Shown one piece after another: positions 32,465 through 41,427 of a stretch of 64,000 bases of DNA. The notes beneath the pieces were generated by a model. It did no database searches. It saw only the letters and a list, made by a program, of their open reading frames with translations, and was not told the origin of the DNA. Within the stretch, counting starts at the first letter, position 1, and every line of letters begins with the position of its first letter. The stretch covers positions 1,376,749 to 1,440,748 of the forward strand of contig CALMNL010000004.1 in the NCBI GenBank assembly GCA_937868765.1. The letters are read 5' to 3'. This DNA is from an uncultured Desulfatitalea sp. Lineage in GTDB: Bacteria; Desulfobacterota; Desulfobacteria; Desulfobacterales; Desulfosarcinaceae. The position numbers were made by a program, and so were the translations under genes.

Positions 32465-33163
32465 TCAGGGCTGTTTGTCGGCGATGATCCGGACCTCCCG
32501 CAGGGGGGCGACGGACAGGGCCAACCTTTTCAACAGGTCGAAGCCGCCGGCGCCCAGTCCGAGGCGTGCGGTCAGCACCGCCAGGAAGCGATCGTACCCG
32601 TAGCGGCCGAGCTCCGCCTTGCGGATGGAAAAGCCCATGTCGCGCACCAGGTTGCCGAGGGTCTGAACCGTCCATGAATAGAGATGGTGGTTGGGCTCAT
32701 CCGGATGGTAGGTCCGATATTTTCTTTCCGTTTCGTAGGGAACGATCAGGATGAGGATGCCGGCGCCCCGCAGCAGCCGGTTGATCTCCGCCAGCACCCG
32801 CGCCGGGTCCGGGGTGTGCTCGAGCACATGATGGCATACCACCGTATCGATGGCGCCATCCGGCAGTGAACTGGTGTCGGCGACAAACTGGATGCCTTTG
32901 GCCGCAAGTTGACTGGCCAGGAAGGTCGATACATCGTAACCGAAGCGCTTCTGGCAGGCGAGCGCTTCCAGGTTCCATCCCGGTCCCACGCCGTATTCCA
33001 GAACGACATCCTTCGCTTTGATATAAGGCGCCAGTTTTGCGGCCCGGCTGCGGGATATCCATTCATGGGCCGCCGGTGGTACCGCGTGCTTCTGGTGGTA
33101 GGCTTCGCCTAGTGTTCCCTCGTAGCGTTTCCGGACGTGATCGGCGGCATTTTTCGCTTGCAT
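32465..33163 (-). CDS. Class I SAM-dependent methyltransferase
   Basis: A 232-residue protein with the Rossmann methyltransferase motifs: VVLEYGVGPGWNLEAL (motif I, about 55), FVADTSSLPDGAIDTVVCHHVLEHTPDP (motifs II and IV) and LRGAGILILIVPYE (motif V). It is of the Methyltransf_11/23 type. Acceptor unknown. It converges with the HD gene (33-bp gap). Confidence 0.85.
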   Translation of the reverse strand: MQAKNAADHVRKRYEGTLGEAYHQKHAVPPAAHEWISRSRAAKLAPYIKAKDVVLEYGVGPGWNLEALACQKRFGYDVSTFLASQLAAKGIQFVADTSSLPDGAIDTVVCHHVLEHTPDPARVLAEINRLLRGAGILILIVPYETERKYRTYHPDEPNHHLYSWTVQTLGNLVRDMGFSIRKAELGRYGYDRFLAVLTARLGLGAGGFDLLKRLALSVAPLREVRIIADKQP

Positions 33164-33495
33164 GAAGGACTCCCCGTTCCTGTTTGCGTCCTCATCCGGG
33201 ACGCGCCGCTCCGGGCCAGCCTTCTGACCGAAAGAGGCGACTGCGACAGGCGGTCCCAGCGCGATCGGTGAAGGGGTTCTGCGATCCGGAAGTTGCAGCC
33301 AGGCCTATAGCACACGCAACTTGCTTTGCAAAGCGACGCCGGCGACCGGAAGATAACGGAATTGCCGAAAAGGCTATTGAAAACGATTCGAAACGAAACG
33401 GCCGCTCCCCGGTGCATGGCAAGATTATCCCACCAAAAAGACCGCGCGGGTGCAAATGCGCCCATTAAGGCCAAGGGCATATGATGCGGCTGCCT
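33164..33495. other. Gene-free interval
   Basis: About 330 bp between the methyltransferase start and the von Willebrand gene end. Short frames on both strands have no ribosome site or family resemblance. A 12-base palindrome GCTTTGCAAAGC occurs inside. Nothing else supported. Confidence 0.5.
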
Positions 33496-35490
33496 CTACT
33501 TGATGACGATGGTGGCTTTATCCAGAATGATATTGCCGTTGCCGAGGATATAGCGCACCTCATAGGTACCGGGTTCGTCCGGGGCGGTGATCATGACCGG
33601 GTTGCCGGTTCCGACATCGTTATAGTTCACATAGTCGCCGGGGTCTTGATCCAACTGCGATACGCAGATGAAGTCGGGTTTATACCCCGGTCCCTGCCAA
33701 CGGACTTCAAATGCGGTGTTCCGGACCGCCGTCGCCGGCGCAGATATCTTGGCAGTGACCCTTTTTATCTGGATGGTGGTTTTGGCCAGCATTTTGTTCT
33801 CCTGCCCAAGGATGTAACGCACCTCAAAGGTGCCCGGACTTGACGGTGCCTGCAGTTTGAGGGGTGAACCTTCGCTGGTAGAGGTGTAGAACTCATAGCC
33901 GGCCGGTTCATCCTCCGGTTTGGCGATGGAGATGTAGTCAGCCGCATTGCCCGGGCCCTGCCAGGTGACGTCGAACTCGCTGCCCATGTCGGCTGCGGGC
34001 GAGGTTCGCACCGACGCCGAGACACCTTTTATTTCGATGGTGGTTTTGGCCAGCAGCTTGTTGTCCTGCCCCAGGATGTACCGCACTTCATAGGTCCCCG
34101 GTGTCGCGGGCGCCTGCAGTTTGAGGGGTGAGCCTTCGCTGGTATGGGTGTAGTATTCGTAGCCGGCCGGTTCATCCTCCGGTTTGGCGATGGAGACGTA
34201 GTCGCTCTTGTGGCCGGGTCCCTGCCAGGTCACCTCGAAGGCCGTGGCCACATCGGCAGCGGCCGGCGCTTGCACGGCGGCGCTGACGCCTTTGATCTGA
34301 ATGCTGGTTTTGGCCAACATGACATCGTCCTTTCCAAGAATGTAGCGCACTTCATAGGTGCCCGGATCGGACGGTGCCTGCAGTTTCAACGGCGACCCTG
34401 CCGAGGTATAGCTGTAATTGTTATAACCGCTCGGCTCCCGATCGGGCCGGGCAATGGTGATGTAATCGCTGGTATAGGCCGGGCCCTGCCATTTGACGTC
34501 GATTGTGGTGGCCACATCGGCCTCGGCCGGTACCGTCACGGTGGCCTGAACCGGCATGACTTCGATATCGGCCCGGCCGATCACTTTTTTGCTTTGGGCG
34601 TGGACATAGCGCAGCTCATAAGCGCCTGTCTTGCCCGGAGCCGTAAAACCGCTGGGGTTGCCTCGCTTGGTGTAAGCGTAGTCGACGTGGTCCAGGTCAC
34701 GGGATTTCTTTTCGACAACAGTGATATAGTCGCCACGGCTGTCAGGCCCCTTCCACTGGACGGAAAAATCCGAGCCGGCCGGGACCTTTGCCGGCGCCTT
34801 GAGCTCCGCGGTGCCGGGATCCTTCACCACAGCCGCCGGTGGCGCCTTGACCTCTTCAACGGTTTGAAACAGCGCTTTGCGCAGCTGACCGGCATTATCG
34901 GCGGCCAGGAAAAGGCCGCCGGTCTTGTCCGCCAGACAGCGCAGACGCCCCTGCTCAGCTTTGCTGATGTCAAATCCGATCACATGCACCGTAAAATCCA
35001 CCCCGCTCATGGCCAACTCGGAGGCCAGCGCACAAGGATCCTGATCGCAGGTCTCGAGGCCGTCGCTCACCAGAATGACCGTCGCCCGCTTTTCCTTATA
35101 GCGCAGCGCCTGGGCCGCCTGCCGCACCGCGTCGCTGATGGGGGTCATGCCTTTGGGATTGATGGCCTCGATTTTAGCCTTCATGGCCGTGGCATTGGAG
35201 GGTGCGATGGGCGCCAGCATTTCGATATCTTTGCAGTCACCCTTGCGGCGATGGCCATAGGCCATCAGGCCGACTTCAAAATCGGCGGGCATCTTGTCGG
35301 TGAGATCGCCCATCACCTCTTTGGCGATCTGGATTTTGGCTTTGCCGTCGATTTGACCCCACATCGAGCCGGACGCATCCAAAATCAGCACCAGATGGGC
35401 TGTATCGGCGGCCCCTGCCTGCGCTCCACCGAGCGACATTGTCAAAACGATTGCCCCTAAAACCGCCAACAGGAAACGCGGAACTCCCAT
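33496..35490 (-). CDS. Secreted von Willebrand factor A protein with five tandem repeats
   Basis: A 664-residue exported protein. Signal peptide at 1-28 (cleavage near AQAGAA), then a vWA domain with MIDAS DASGS (38-42), Thr in KGMTPISD (about 116) and Asp in VSDGLETCD (about 143). From residue about 227 to the end lie five copies of an 87-residue unit, each with VxWQGP, DYI(T/S)IA and PGTYEVRYILG. Copies 3 and 4 are almost identical at the protein level. The vWA part resembles TerY/YfbK-type adhesion domains and the repeats are probably beta-sandwich. It is likely periplasmic or surface-located; partner not known. Confidence 0.85.
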   Translation of the reverse strand: MGVPRFLLAVLGAIVLTMSLGGAQAGAADTAHLVLILDASGSMWGQIDGKAKIQIAKEVMGDLTDKMPADFEVGLMAYGHRRKGDCKDIEMLAPIAPSNATAMKAKIEAINPKGMTPISDAVRQAAQALRYKEKRATVILVSDGLETCDQDPCALASELAMSGVDFTVHVIGFDISKAEQGRLRCLADKTGGLFLAADNAGQLRKALFQTVEEVKAPPAAVVKDPGTAELKAPAKVPAGSDFSVQWKGPDSRGDYITVVEKKSRDLDHVDYAYTKRGNPSGFTAPGKTGAYELRYVHAQSKKVIGRADIEVMPVQATVTVPAEADVATTIDVKWQGPAYTSDYITIARPDREPSGYNNYSYTSAGSPLKLQAPSDPGTYEVRYILGKDDVMLAKTSIQIKGVSAAVQAPAAADVATAFEVTWQGPGHKSDYVSIAKPEDEPAGYEYYTHTSEGSPLKLQAPATPGTYEVRYILGQDNKLLAKTTIEIKGVSASVRTSPAADMGSEFDVTWQGPGNAADYISIAKPEDEPAGYEFYTSTSEGSPLKLQAPSSPGTFEVRYILGQENKMLAKTTIQIKRVTAKISAPATAVRNTAFEVRWQGPGYKPDFICVSQLDQDPGDYVNYNDVGTGNPVMITAPDEPGTYEVRYILGNGNIILDKATIVIK
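33499..34812 (-). repeat. Five in-frame repeats of about 262 bp inside the vWA gene
   Basis: Units cover residues about 227-313, 315-401, 402-488, 489-577 and 578-664. The middle copies share long stretches such as SIAKPEDEPAGYE and GSPLKLQAP in order, which points to recent duplication or gene conversion. Copy number could vary between strains by slippage or recombination. Confidence 0.85.
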
Positions 35491-35965
35491 TTTGGACTCC
35501 CTTCATCAGTTCAATATCGGATGGCCCACCGCCTATAGCGGTCGACCATATTCCATACCACACCATGGCGCTTCGGATCAAAAGATGCCCTGCACGCGGA
35601 GGGCACGGCCAACAGCTTCTTCCCCCGGGGCATCGGTGGCCTGGGGCGCCCGCGATGGCCCCATGCTCCGGCATCTTATGGCCAGGGTGAGCGGCAGGGC
35701 CGCGGCTTGGACCAGGTGCCTGGGTTGCTTGAGATTTTCACTTATGGTACGCAGGGCAGGCCGTTTACCAGAAAGCGTTTGAAAGCCGGGCCGCGCCTCG
35801 TTGGCATTGCCCTGATTCCCGATGGGTGCGAGAAGAAAATTGACCTGAGTCAAGGCGGTGCCGGATAGAAGGGGGTATGAACGGCTCAATCTGTGCGCGC
35901 GTGCCCCGCGCGCTATCTTACGGTCCTCTCCCACCCGACATCCAGACGCTCCAAGCGAGGTGTGT
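35491..35965. other. Divergent intergenic region
   Basis: About 475 bp between the vWA gene and the glutamine amidotransferase gene. It should contain both promoters. Frames found there (for example 35492-35782) overlap with no ribosome site and no family resemblance, so I call no gene. Confidence 0.5.
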
Positions 35966-36658
35966 ATGCGTATCCACTATCTGCAACATGTTCCCTTCGA
36001 AGGCCTGGGCCATATCGACACCTGGGCCCGGCAACACGGTCACCCCATTTCGGCCACGGCCCTGTTCGGCGGCCAACCGCTGCCCCCGCTGCCGGCCTTC
36101 GATCTGCTGGTGGTCATGGGCGGCCCCATGGGAGTGTATGACACGGACGCTCATCCCTGGCTGATCCACGAGAAGCGTTTCCTGGAGCAGGCCCTGGCAG
36201 CGCAAAAGAAGATCCTCGGAATCTGCCTGGGGGCCCAACTGCTGGCCGATGTGCTGGGCGCCAAGGTTTACAGGAATCGTCACAAGGAGATCGGCTGGCA
36301 CGTGGTCTCCCGGGCCGCTGGCGCGCAGGGTGCGCCCTGGACAGCCCTGTTTCCCGAAAGCTTCTTCGCCTTCCACTGGCACGGCGACACCTTCGACCTG
36401 CCGACCGGGGCCGTACATCTGGCCCGCAGCGAGGCGTGCCCGCACCAGGCCTTTTTCTGTCCGCCGGGCCTGCTCGGGTTGCAGTTCCACCTGGAATCCA
36501 CCGCCGAGAGCATCGACCAGCTCATCGCCAATTGCGGCCAAGAGTTGGTGCCGGGGCCGTACATACAGAACCCGGTCGATATTCGCGGACAGGGGGAGCG
36601 CATCGGGCCGTCCAACGAGCGCATGGGCGCCATTTTAAACCATCTCCAGGCGCTTTGA
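35966..36658 (+). CDS. Class I glutamine amidotransferase-like protein (GATase1)
   Basis: A 230-residue protein starting MRIHYLQHVPFEGLGHID. Catalytic Cys lies in GICLGAQLLAD (about 90), oxyanion region MGGPMGVYDTD, and His/Glu in LQFHLEST (about 175). It resembles the stand-alone GuaA-type GATase family (YfeJ-like), often annotated as GMP synthase-like. Without a synthase partner the acceptor is unknown. ATG 35966 is preceded by AAGCGAGGTGTGT, a weak site. Confidence 0.85.
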   Translation: MRIHYLQHVPFEGLGHIDTWARQHGHPISATALFGGQPLPPLPAFDLLVVMGGPMGVYDTDAHPWLIHEKRFLEQALAAQKKILGICLGAQLLADVLGAKVYRNRHKEIGWHVVSRAAGAQGAPWTALFPESFFAFHWHGDTFDLPTGAVHLARSEACPHQAFFCPPGLLGLQFHLESTAESIDQLIANCGQELVPGPYIQNPVDIRGQGERIGPSNERMGAILNHLQAL

Positions 36659-36877
36659 GGTGCCGTCGCGGGGCAATGACGGACCGGGGCCCCCATCAGC
36701 GCACCGGTTCGACGGCAGCGCGGCAATTGCCTGACATCTGCGAAGCCGCATCATCCGCAGGAACTCGTTGACACCCGGTTGAAGCCTAAGTTAGGCTTTT
36801 TTATCCGCCTCCGCTGAAATTGAAGAACGTTCGGTCGGACTCCGAGACTCGGCTCGCCTTGCCATGGAGTGGACGCG

Positions 36878-38641
36878 ATGAACGATCGACTCGAAGAAAA
36901 GCCAGCACGGACGCCTTCGGCCAACGATCCGGCCTGTGCCTGGGAAACCCTTTTCGACACCTTCGAAAGCCCCACCTGGGTGTTGGATACCCAGTGGGTC
37001 ATCCGGCGCGCCAACCGGGCCGCGGCGGAGCTCTTTCAGCGGCCCCTCGAAGCCATGATCGGCCGGCATTGCTGTGAAATCGTCCATGCCGGTTCCGGGC
37101 CCATGGCGCGATGTCCCGTAGCGCGCGCGTCCGAAAGCAAAAAACGGGAGTCTCTGGAACTCGCGGTGGGCCGAAAATGGTTCGAAATCGTCGTGGATGT
37201 GATTCTGGATCGGGATGGGCAACCGTCGGCCTATACCCTTATGTTCAATGACATCACCCGCTGCAAGTGCGCCGAGCAGGCCTTGCAGAGCAGTGAAAAA
37301 CATTTGCGGGCCATTCTGGAGGCATCCCCGCATAGCGCATTTCTCATGGACACCCAGGGCCGCGTGATCCAGTGCAACCGGGTGACGGCCGAACGCCTGA
37401 AGACCGATATCCAGACCTTGCGTCAAAGCAACGTCTTCGATTTTCTACCGCCCGAGGTGGTGGAAACGAGAAAAGCCTATTTGCAGAAGGTCATCGCGAC
37501 GGGCGCTCCGGTTCGCTTCGAAGATGTGCGTGTCGGAAGAACTTTTCGCCATTCGGTCTATCCGGTTCTGGATGAGCACGGAGAGGTGGTTCATTTGGCC
37601 GTATTCGCGGCGGACATCACCGAGGAGAAGCGGGTCATCGGAATCCTGGAGGAGAACCGGCGCCAATTGGCCCAGGCCAACGCAACACTGCAACTGGTGA
37701 TCGACACCATTCCGGTCCGGATCTTCTGGAAGGATTCGAATTCCAATTTCTTGGGATGCAACCGGCTCTTTGCCAGCGATGCCGGGCATGACGATCCCGC
37801 CGCGATCGTGGGCTCCGACGATTACCAAATGGGCTGGAAACAGCAGGCGGAAATGTATCGCGCGGACGACCGTGAGGTGATGACCACGGGGGTCGCCAAA
37901 ATCAATTACGAAGAGCCCCAGGACACACCCGAGGGAAAACGAATCTGGCTCAGGACCACCAAAGTGCCGCTGCGGAATCAAGACGGTCGGGTGATCGGTA
38001 TCCTGGGCACCTATGAAGACATCACCGAACGCAAGGGGTTAGAGGAGCGTATCCGCCTAAGCGAGGAGCGCTACCGCAATCTGTTCAACAACAACCATGC
38101 CACCATGCTGGTGATCGACCCGGTGGACGGCCGCATCGTGGACGCCAACGCCGCCGCGTGCAACTATTATGGCTACACCGCCGAGCAGTTGAAAGCCAGA
38201 AAGATTACGCAGATCAACACCCTGACCGCGGACGAGGTGTTCGAGGAGATGGCCCGCGCCAAGGCCGAACAGCGCAACCATTTTTACTTTTTCCATCAGC
38301 TGGCCGATGGGCAGATTCGCCCCGTGGAGGTCTATTCGGGACCGTTTGCATACGAGGGCCACCACCTGCTCTACTCCATCGTCCATGATATCAGCGAACG
38401 CACAAAGGTGGAGCAGGAAAAAGAACGGTTGATCCGCGAACTCCGGGATGCGCTGTCGCAGATAAAGACCTTGAGCGGGCTGCTGCCGATCTGTGCCGCT
38501 TGCAAGAAGATCCGGGACGACCATGGATATTGGCGCCAAATCGAAGCCTACATTCGGGAGCATACCCAAGCCAATTTCAGCCACAGCATCTGCCCGGACT
38601 GTGCCAAAAAGCTTTATCCCCAGTATAAATATCCGGGTTAG
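36878..38641 (+). CDS. Multi-PAS sensor protein with C-terminal zinc-finger-like motif, no kinase
   Basis: A 587-residue soluble protein from ATG 36878 (GGAG eight bases upstream). Four PAS/PAC units follow each other (about 20-135, 140-260, 270-395, 400-520; markers YTLMFNDITR, VFAADITEEK, GTYEDITERK, YSIVHDISER). After a coiled-coil (about 520-540) comes a conserved end of about 50 residues, ICAACKKIRDDHGYW and SHSICPDCAKKLYP, a four-Cys motif. No histidine kinase, GGDEF or EAL domain follows. Such tails are common in deltaproteobacterial PAS proteins; their output is not known to me. Confidence 0.8.
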   Translation: MNDRLEEKPARTPSANDPACAWETLFDTFESPTWVLDTQWVIRRANRAAAELFQRPLEAMIGRHCCEIVHAGSGPMARCPVARASESKKRESLELAVGRKWFEIVVDVILDRDGQPSAYTLMFNDITRCKCAEQALQSSEKHLRAILEASPHSAFLMDTQGRVIQCNRVTAERLKTDIQTLRQSNVFDFLPPEVVETRKAYLQKVIATGAPVRFEDVRVGRTFRHSVYPVLDEHGEVVHLAVFAADITEEKRVIGILEENRRQLAQANATLQLVIDTIPVRIFWKDSNSNFLGCNRLFASDAGHDDPAAIVGSDDYQMGWKQQAEMYRADDREVMTTGVAKINYEEPQDTPEGKRIWLRTTKVPLRNQDGRVIGILGTYEDITERKGLEERIRLSEERYRNLFNNNHATMLVIDPVDGRIVDANAAACNYYGYTAEQLKARKITQINTLTADEVFEEMARAKAEQRNHFYFFHQLADGQIRPVEVYSGPFAYEGHHLLYSIVHDISERTKVEQEKERLIRELRDALSQIKTLSGLLPICAACKKIRDDHGYWRQIEAYIREHTQANFSHSICPDCAKKLYPQYKYPG

Positions 38642-39324
38642 GGCCCTTCTCCCTGCTTGCAAGGATCATTTGGCTGCGCCGCGGCCAGCTCGCCGATGGT
38701 GTGCTCCATTAATCGGCCCTGCTCGAAGATCGTCGTTCGCGCCGGATCGTCACGCAGGGCCTGCAAGGGGGCGTTAAGGGCCGGCCTTCGCATACGCACG
38801 GCGGCCCAGGCGGCCAGGCCGCGCAGGGTCTCGTCGGGCGAAGCGAGATACGGTCGGATGAACGGCGCGGCCTCGGTCACCAGGTCGGGGTGCGCCTGGG
38901 CCAGGCGTCCCAGGCCCCACAGGACCCCTTGCTGCAGGCCATGGTGTTCGAGAAAATTCCCGTCGGGATTGAGGTAGGAGACCAGGATGCAGGCGTACTC
39001 GCAGGCTAGGCGCTCGTGATTGGCCATGATTTCGGCCATGGCCTCGGGCGCGCCCCAGCCGATGCCGCCCGACTCGTCGTTGAGGCTCCACATGAGCCGC
39101 CGCATCACCACCCGGGCCGCTTCGATCTCTTCGTCGGCTAGGCGTGCGACCACTTGCCCCAGGGCCGCCACGGCATGCCAGCGCACCCTCGCTTCGCTGT
39201 GGTAGAGCAGGCCGATGAGCGGGTTGACCACCTGGCGCGGCGGCCATTGCGCCAGCGCGTTCAGCGCCGCCGGCAGATCGTCGGTTTGCACTAGCGCCAG
39301 TACCCGCGATTTAAGCTGCCGCAC
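38638..39324 (-). CDS. DVU0298-family HEAT-repeat-like protein
   Basis: A 228-residue, all-helical protein (VNPLIGLLYHSEARVRWHAVAALGQVV, PEAMAEIMANHERLACEYACILVSYL). It fits the DVU0298 family of sulfate reducers, a HEAT/armadillo-type scaffold. It overlaps the end of the PAS gene by 4 bp, tail to tail. It is the last gene of the long minus-strand block. Function unknown; the conserved HEHHGLQQGVLWGLGRLA-like segment suggests a binding face. Confidence 0.75.
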   Translation of the reverse strand: MRQLKSRVLALVQTDDLPAALNALAQWPPRQVVNPLIGLLYHSEARVRWHAVAALGQVVARLADEEIEAARVVMRRLMWSLNDESGGIGWGAPEAMAEIMANHERLACEYACILVSYLNPDGNFLEHHGLQQGVLWGLGRLAQAHPDLVTEAAPFIRPYLASPDETLRGLAAWAAVRMRRPALNAPLQALRDDPARTTIFEQGRLMEHTIGELAAAQPNDPCKQGEGP

Positions 39325-39341
39325 GCACAGGCTCCCAGGCG

Positions 39342-39689
39342 CTAGAAGGTGATGACATCATATCCTGCCTCGCGGAAGCGGGCCATGCTGGGATGGCCGT
39401 TCATCTCGTCCAGCAGGACCAGTTGCTGCGCCTGGACCGCGGCCAGGCTGCCCAGTTTCTGGGAGCAGGCTTTGCACACCCCTTCGATCAAGCCGGCGGC
39501 CCTGACCTTCTCCCACAAACCGTGCAGGGGATGCTCCGGCGCGGGCAGTTCGGCCACCAGGCGCGTGGCGGCGCCTTCGATCACGATGCGGCCGTACTGG
39601 CCGCGGGCCTGCATATCCAGGGCGTTGAGCAGCACATGGATGAAGCACATGGGGTCGCCGTTGAAGACGAACAGGATGGCTTTGGACAT
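39342..39689 (-). CDS. DsrE-like cytoplasmic protein
   Basis: A 115-residue protein starting MSKAILFVFNGDPMCFIHVL (ribosome site GGAGGTACCC). It belongs to the DsrE/YchN-like fold, with Cys in GVCKACSQKLG (about 72-75) that could carry persulfide. It lies 14 bp downstream of a small ferredoxin gene and so may be part of the FprA/rubredoxin operon. A sulfur relay role is inferred only from the fold. Confidence 0.75.
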   Translation of the reverse strand: MSKAILFVFNGDPMCFIHVLLNALDMQARGQYGRIVIEGAATRLVAELPAPEHPLHGLWEKVRAAGLIEGVCKACSQKLGSLAAVQAQQLVLLDEMNGHPSMARFREAGYDVITF

Positions 39690-39703
39690 GGGTACCTCCA
39701 AAT

Positions 39704-39895
39704 CTATTCTTCTTCCCAGGAAATGACATCCTCCGGGCAATATTTGATCGCCTCGTTCACGCAGGCCTCGGGGTAGCGTTCCAATTCGGCCACGGCGATG
39801 AACCCCGCATCGTTCAGGCTGAACACCTCCGGGCAGACCGCCACGCACCCCATACACAGGGTGCAGGCGGCCAGGTCCAGGCTCGGTTTTCTCAT
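39704..39895 (-). CDS. Single-cluster [4Fe-4S] ferredoxin
   Basis: A 63-residue protein starting MRKPSLDLAACTLCMGC. Ligands CTLCMGCVAVC plus Cys in IKYCPEDVI, the normal layout for one [4Fe-4S] cluster with an acidic C terminus. The ATG overlaps the stop of the FprA gene (ATGA at 39895-39892), so translation is coupled. It probably supplies electrons near the oxygen reductase. Confidence 0.88.
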   Translation of the reverse strand: MRKPSLDLAACTLCMGCVAVCPEVFSLNDAGFIAVAELERYPEACVNEAIKYCPEDVISWEEE

Positions 39896-41085
39896 GCGGG
39901 CACCTGGGCTGCGATCTGCTGCCCGATGGCGCGGCCGAATTCGTAACTCTCCTCCAGGCTTTTGGCGTCCGGCACGAACTGGCGCCGGGTGGGGGCCACG
40001 ATCTCGAACTGCATGGCTTCCAGTTCCTGGGTGATCTGTTTGGGCGCCTCGCCGCTCCAGCCGTAGGAACCGAAGGCGGCACCGATCTTGTTCTGGGGTT
40101 TGAGCCCCTTCATATAGGTCAGAAAGTCGCTGACCGTGGGAAAGAGGCCGTTGTTCAGGGTCGGTGAGCCGACGACGACCGCCTTGGCATCCAGCACCTC
40201 GGTCATCACGTCGCTGCGGTGCCATTTGCGCAGGTACATGGGCCGGACCTTGATGCCCTCGGCGCTCAGGCCGGCGGCGATGGCATCGGCCATGCGTTCG
40301 GTGCTGTGCCACATGGTGTCGTAGACCACCACGGCCTTGCGCGTGGCGGTCTGGCGGCTCCACCGGTCATAGGCCGCGATGATCTTGCCGGGGTCCTGGC
40401 GCCAGATGACGCCGTGGTCCGGGCAGATGGTCTTGATCGCCAGGCCCATCTTGGTCACCTTGTCGATGAGCTTGAGAATCAGTGGTGCATAGAGCAGCAG
40501 GATGTTGGCGAAGTACTTCTTGGCATGGGGCATGATGACGTGGCCGATGACGTCGTCGAACTTTTCGAAGCCGGCGTAGTGCTGACCGAACCCGTCGCTG
40601 GAAAAGAGCATCTGCTCCTCGTTGAGATAGGTGAACATGCTGTCGGGCCAGTGCACCATGCGCGTCTCCATGAAGGTCAGGGTGCGTTGGCCCAGGGAGA
40701 GGGTTTCGCCCTCCTGCACGGCATGGTAGTTGAACCGCTGGGAAAAGTGCATGGCCAGGTTTTTGGCCCCCAGCTTGGAGCAGTACAGCGGTTTTTCTTC
40801 GCCGATGCGGTGCATCACCCGGGCCAGGCCGCCGGAGTGGTCCATCTCGGTGTGGTTGCTGATCATGTAATCGATCTTGCGCGGATCGATGATGCGCTCG
40901 ATGTTGGCGATCAATTGGTCGGCGAACTCCTTTTTCACCGTATCGATGAGGGCCACCTTCTCATCCACGACCAGAAACGCGTTGTAGCTGGTCCCCAGGG
41001 GGGTGGAGTATCCGTGAAAATCTTCGATGTTCCAGTCGTTGACGCCGACATCGTAGACGCCTTTGGCAATTTCAATGGGTTTCAT
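39892..41085 (-). CDS. FprA-type flavodiiron protein (rubredoxin:oxygen oxidoreductase)
   Basis: A 397-residue A-type flavodiiron protein. N-terminal metallo-beta-lactamase domain with diiron ligands NHTEMDHSG (about 79-87), MVHWPDSMFTYL (about 143), SSDGFGQH, PDHGVIWR (about 225); C-terminal flavodoxin domain with DTMWHSTERMADA (about 255). It reduces oxygen to water, or NO, with electrons from rubredoxin. Start ATG 41085 follows AAGGAACCGTAAG. The rubredoxin gene lies directly upstream on the same strand, as in known roo operons. Confidence 0.92.
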   Translation of the reverse strand: MKPIEIAKGVYDVGVNDWNIEDFHGYSTPLGTSYNAFLVVDEKVALIDTVKKEFADQLIANIERIIDPRKIDYMISNHTEMDHSGGLARVMHRIGEEKPLYCSKLGAKNLAMHFSQRFNYHAVQEGETLSLGQRTLTFMETRMVHWPDSMFTYLNEEQMLFSSDGFGQHYAGFEKFDDVIGHVIMPHAKKYFANILLLYAPLILKLIDKVTKMGLAIKTICPDHGVIWRQDPGKIIAAYDRWSRQTATRKAVVVYDTMWHSTERMADAIAAGLSAEGIKVRPMYLRKWHRSDVMTEVLDAKAVVVGSPTLNNGLFPTVSDFLTYMKGLKPQNKIGAAFGSYGWSGEAPKQITQELEAMQFEIVAPTRRQFVPDAKSLEESYEFGRAIGQQIAAQVPA

Positions 41086-41190
41086 CTTACGGTTCCTTTG
41101 CTGATAGGCTGAAAACAGACCGTCTTCCAGAAATGGCAATGCCCTTTTCGCCGAACCGCAAAAAGGGCACCCGGGGGAAATCGGCCGTGG

Positions 41191-41352
41191 TTATTCTTCT
41201 TTTTCGAAATCGGATTTGGAGGCGCCGCAGACCGGGCACTCCCAGTCTTCGGGCAGGTCCTGGAACTTGGTGCCGGGTTTCACGCCATTGTCCGGATCGC
41301 CCTGCGCAGGGTCATACACATAGCCGCAAATTGAACAAACGTAACGGTCCAT
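41191..41352 (-). CDS. Rubredoxin
   Basis: A 53-residue protein, [20 protein letters not shown], with the second motif [13 protein letters not shown]: two CxxC pairs for one Fe. Size and spacing are canonical. Ribosome site AAGGAGGAAAA. It stands 105 bp upstream of the FprA gene on the same strand and is its likely electron donor. Confidence 0.95.
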   Translation of the reverse strand: MDRYVCSICGYVYDPAQGDPDNGVKPGTKFQDLPEDWECPVCGASKSDFEKEE

Positions 41353-41427
41353 TCGAGTTTTCCTCCTTGTGTGGGTTTAATATCAAGGGTTTCAAGCCCG
41401 GTCCATCGGGGACGCCTGGCCGATGGT

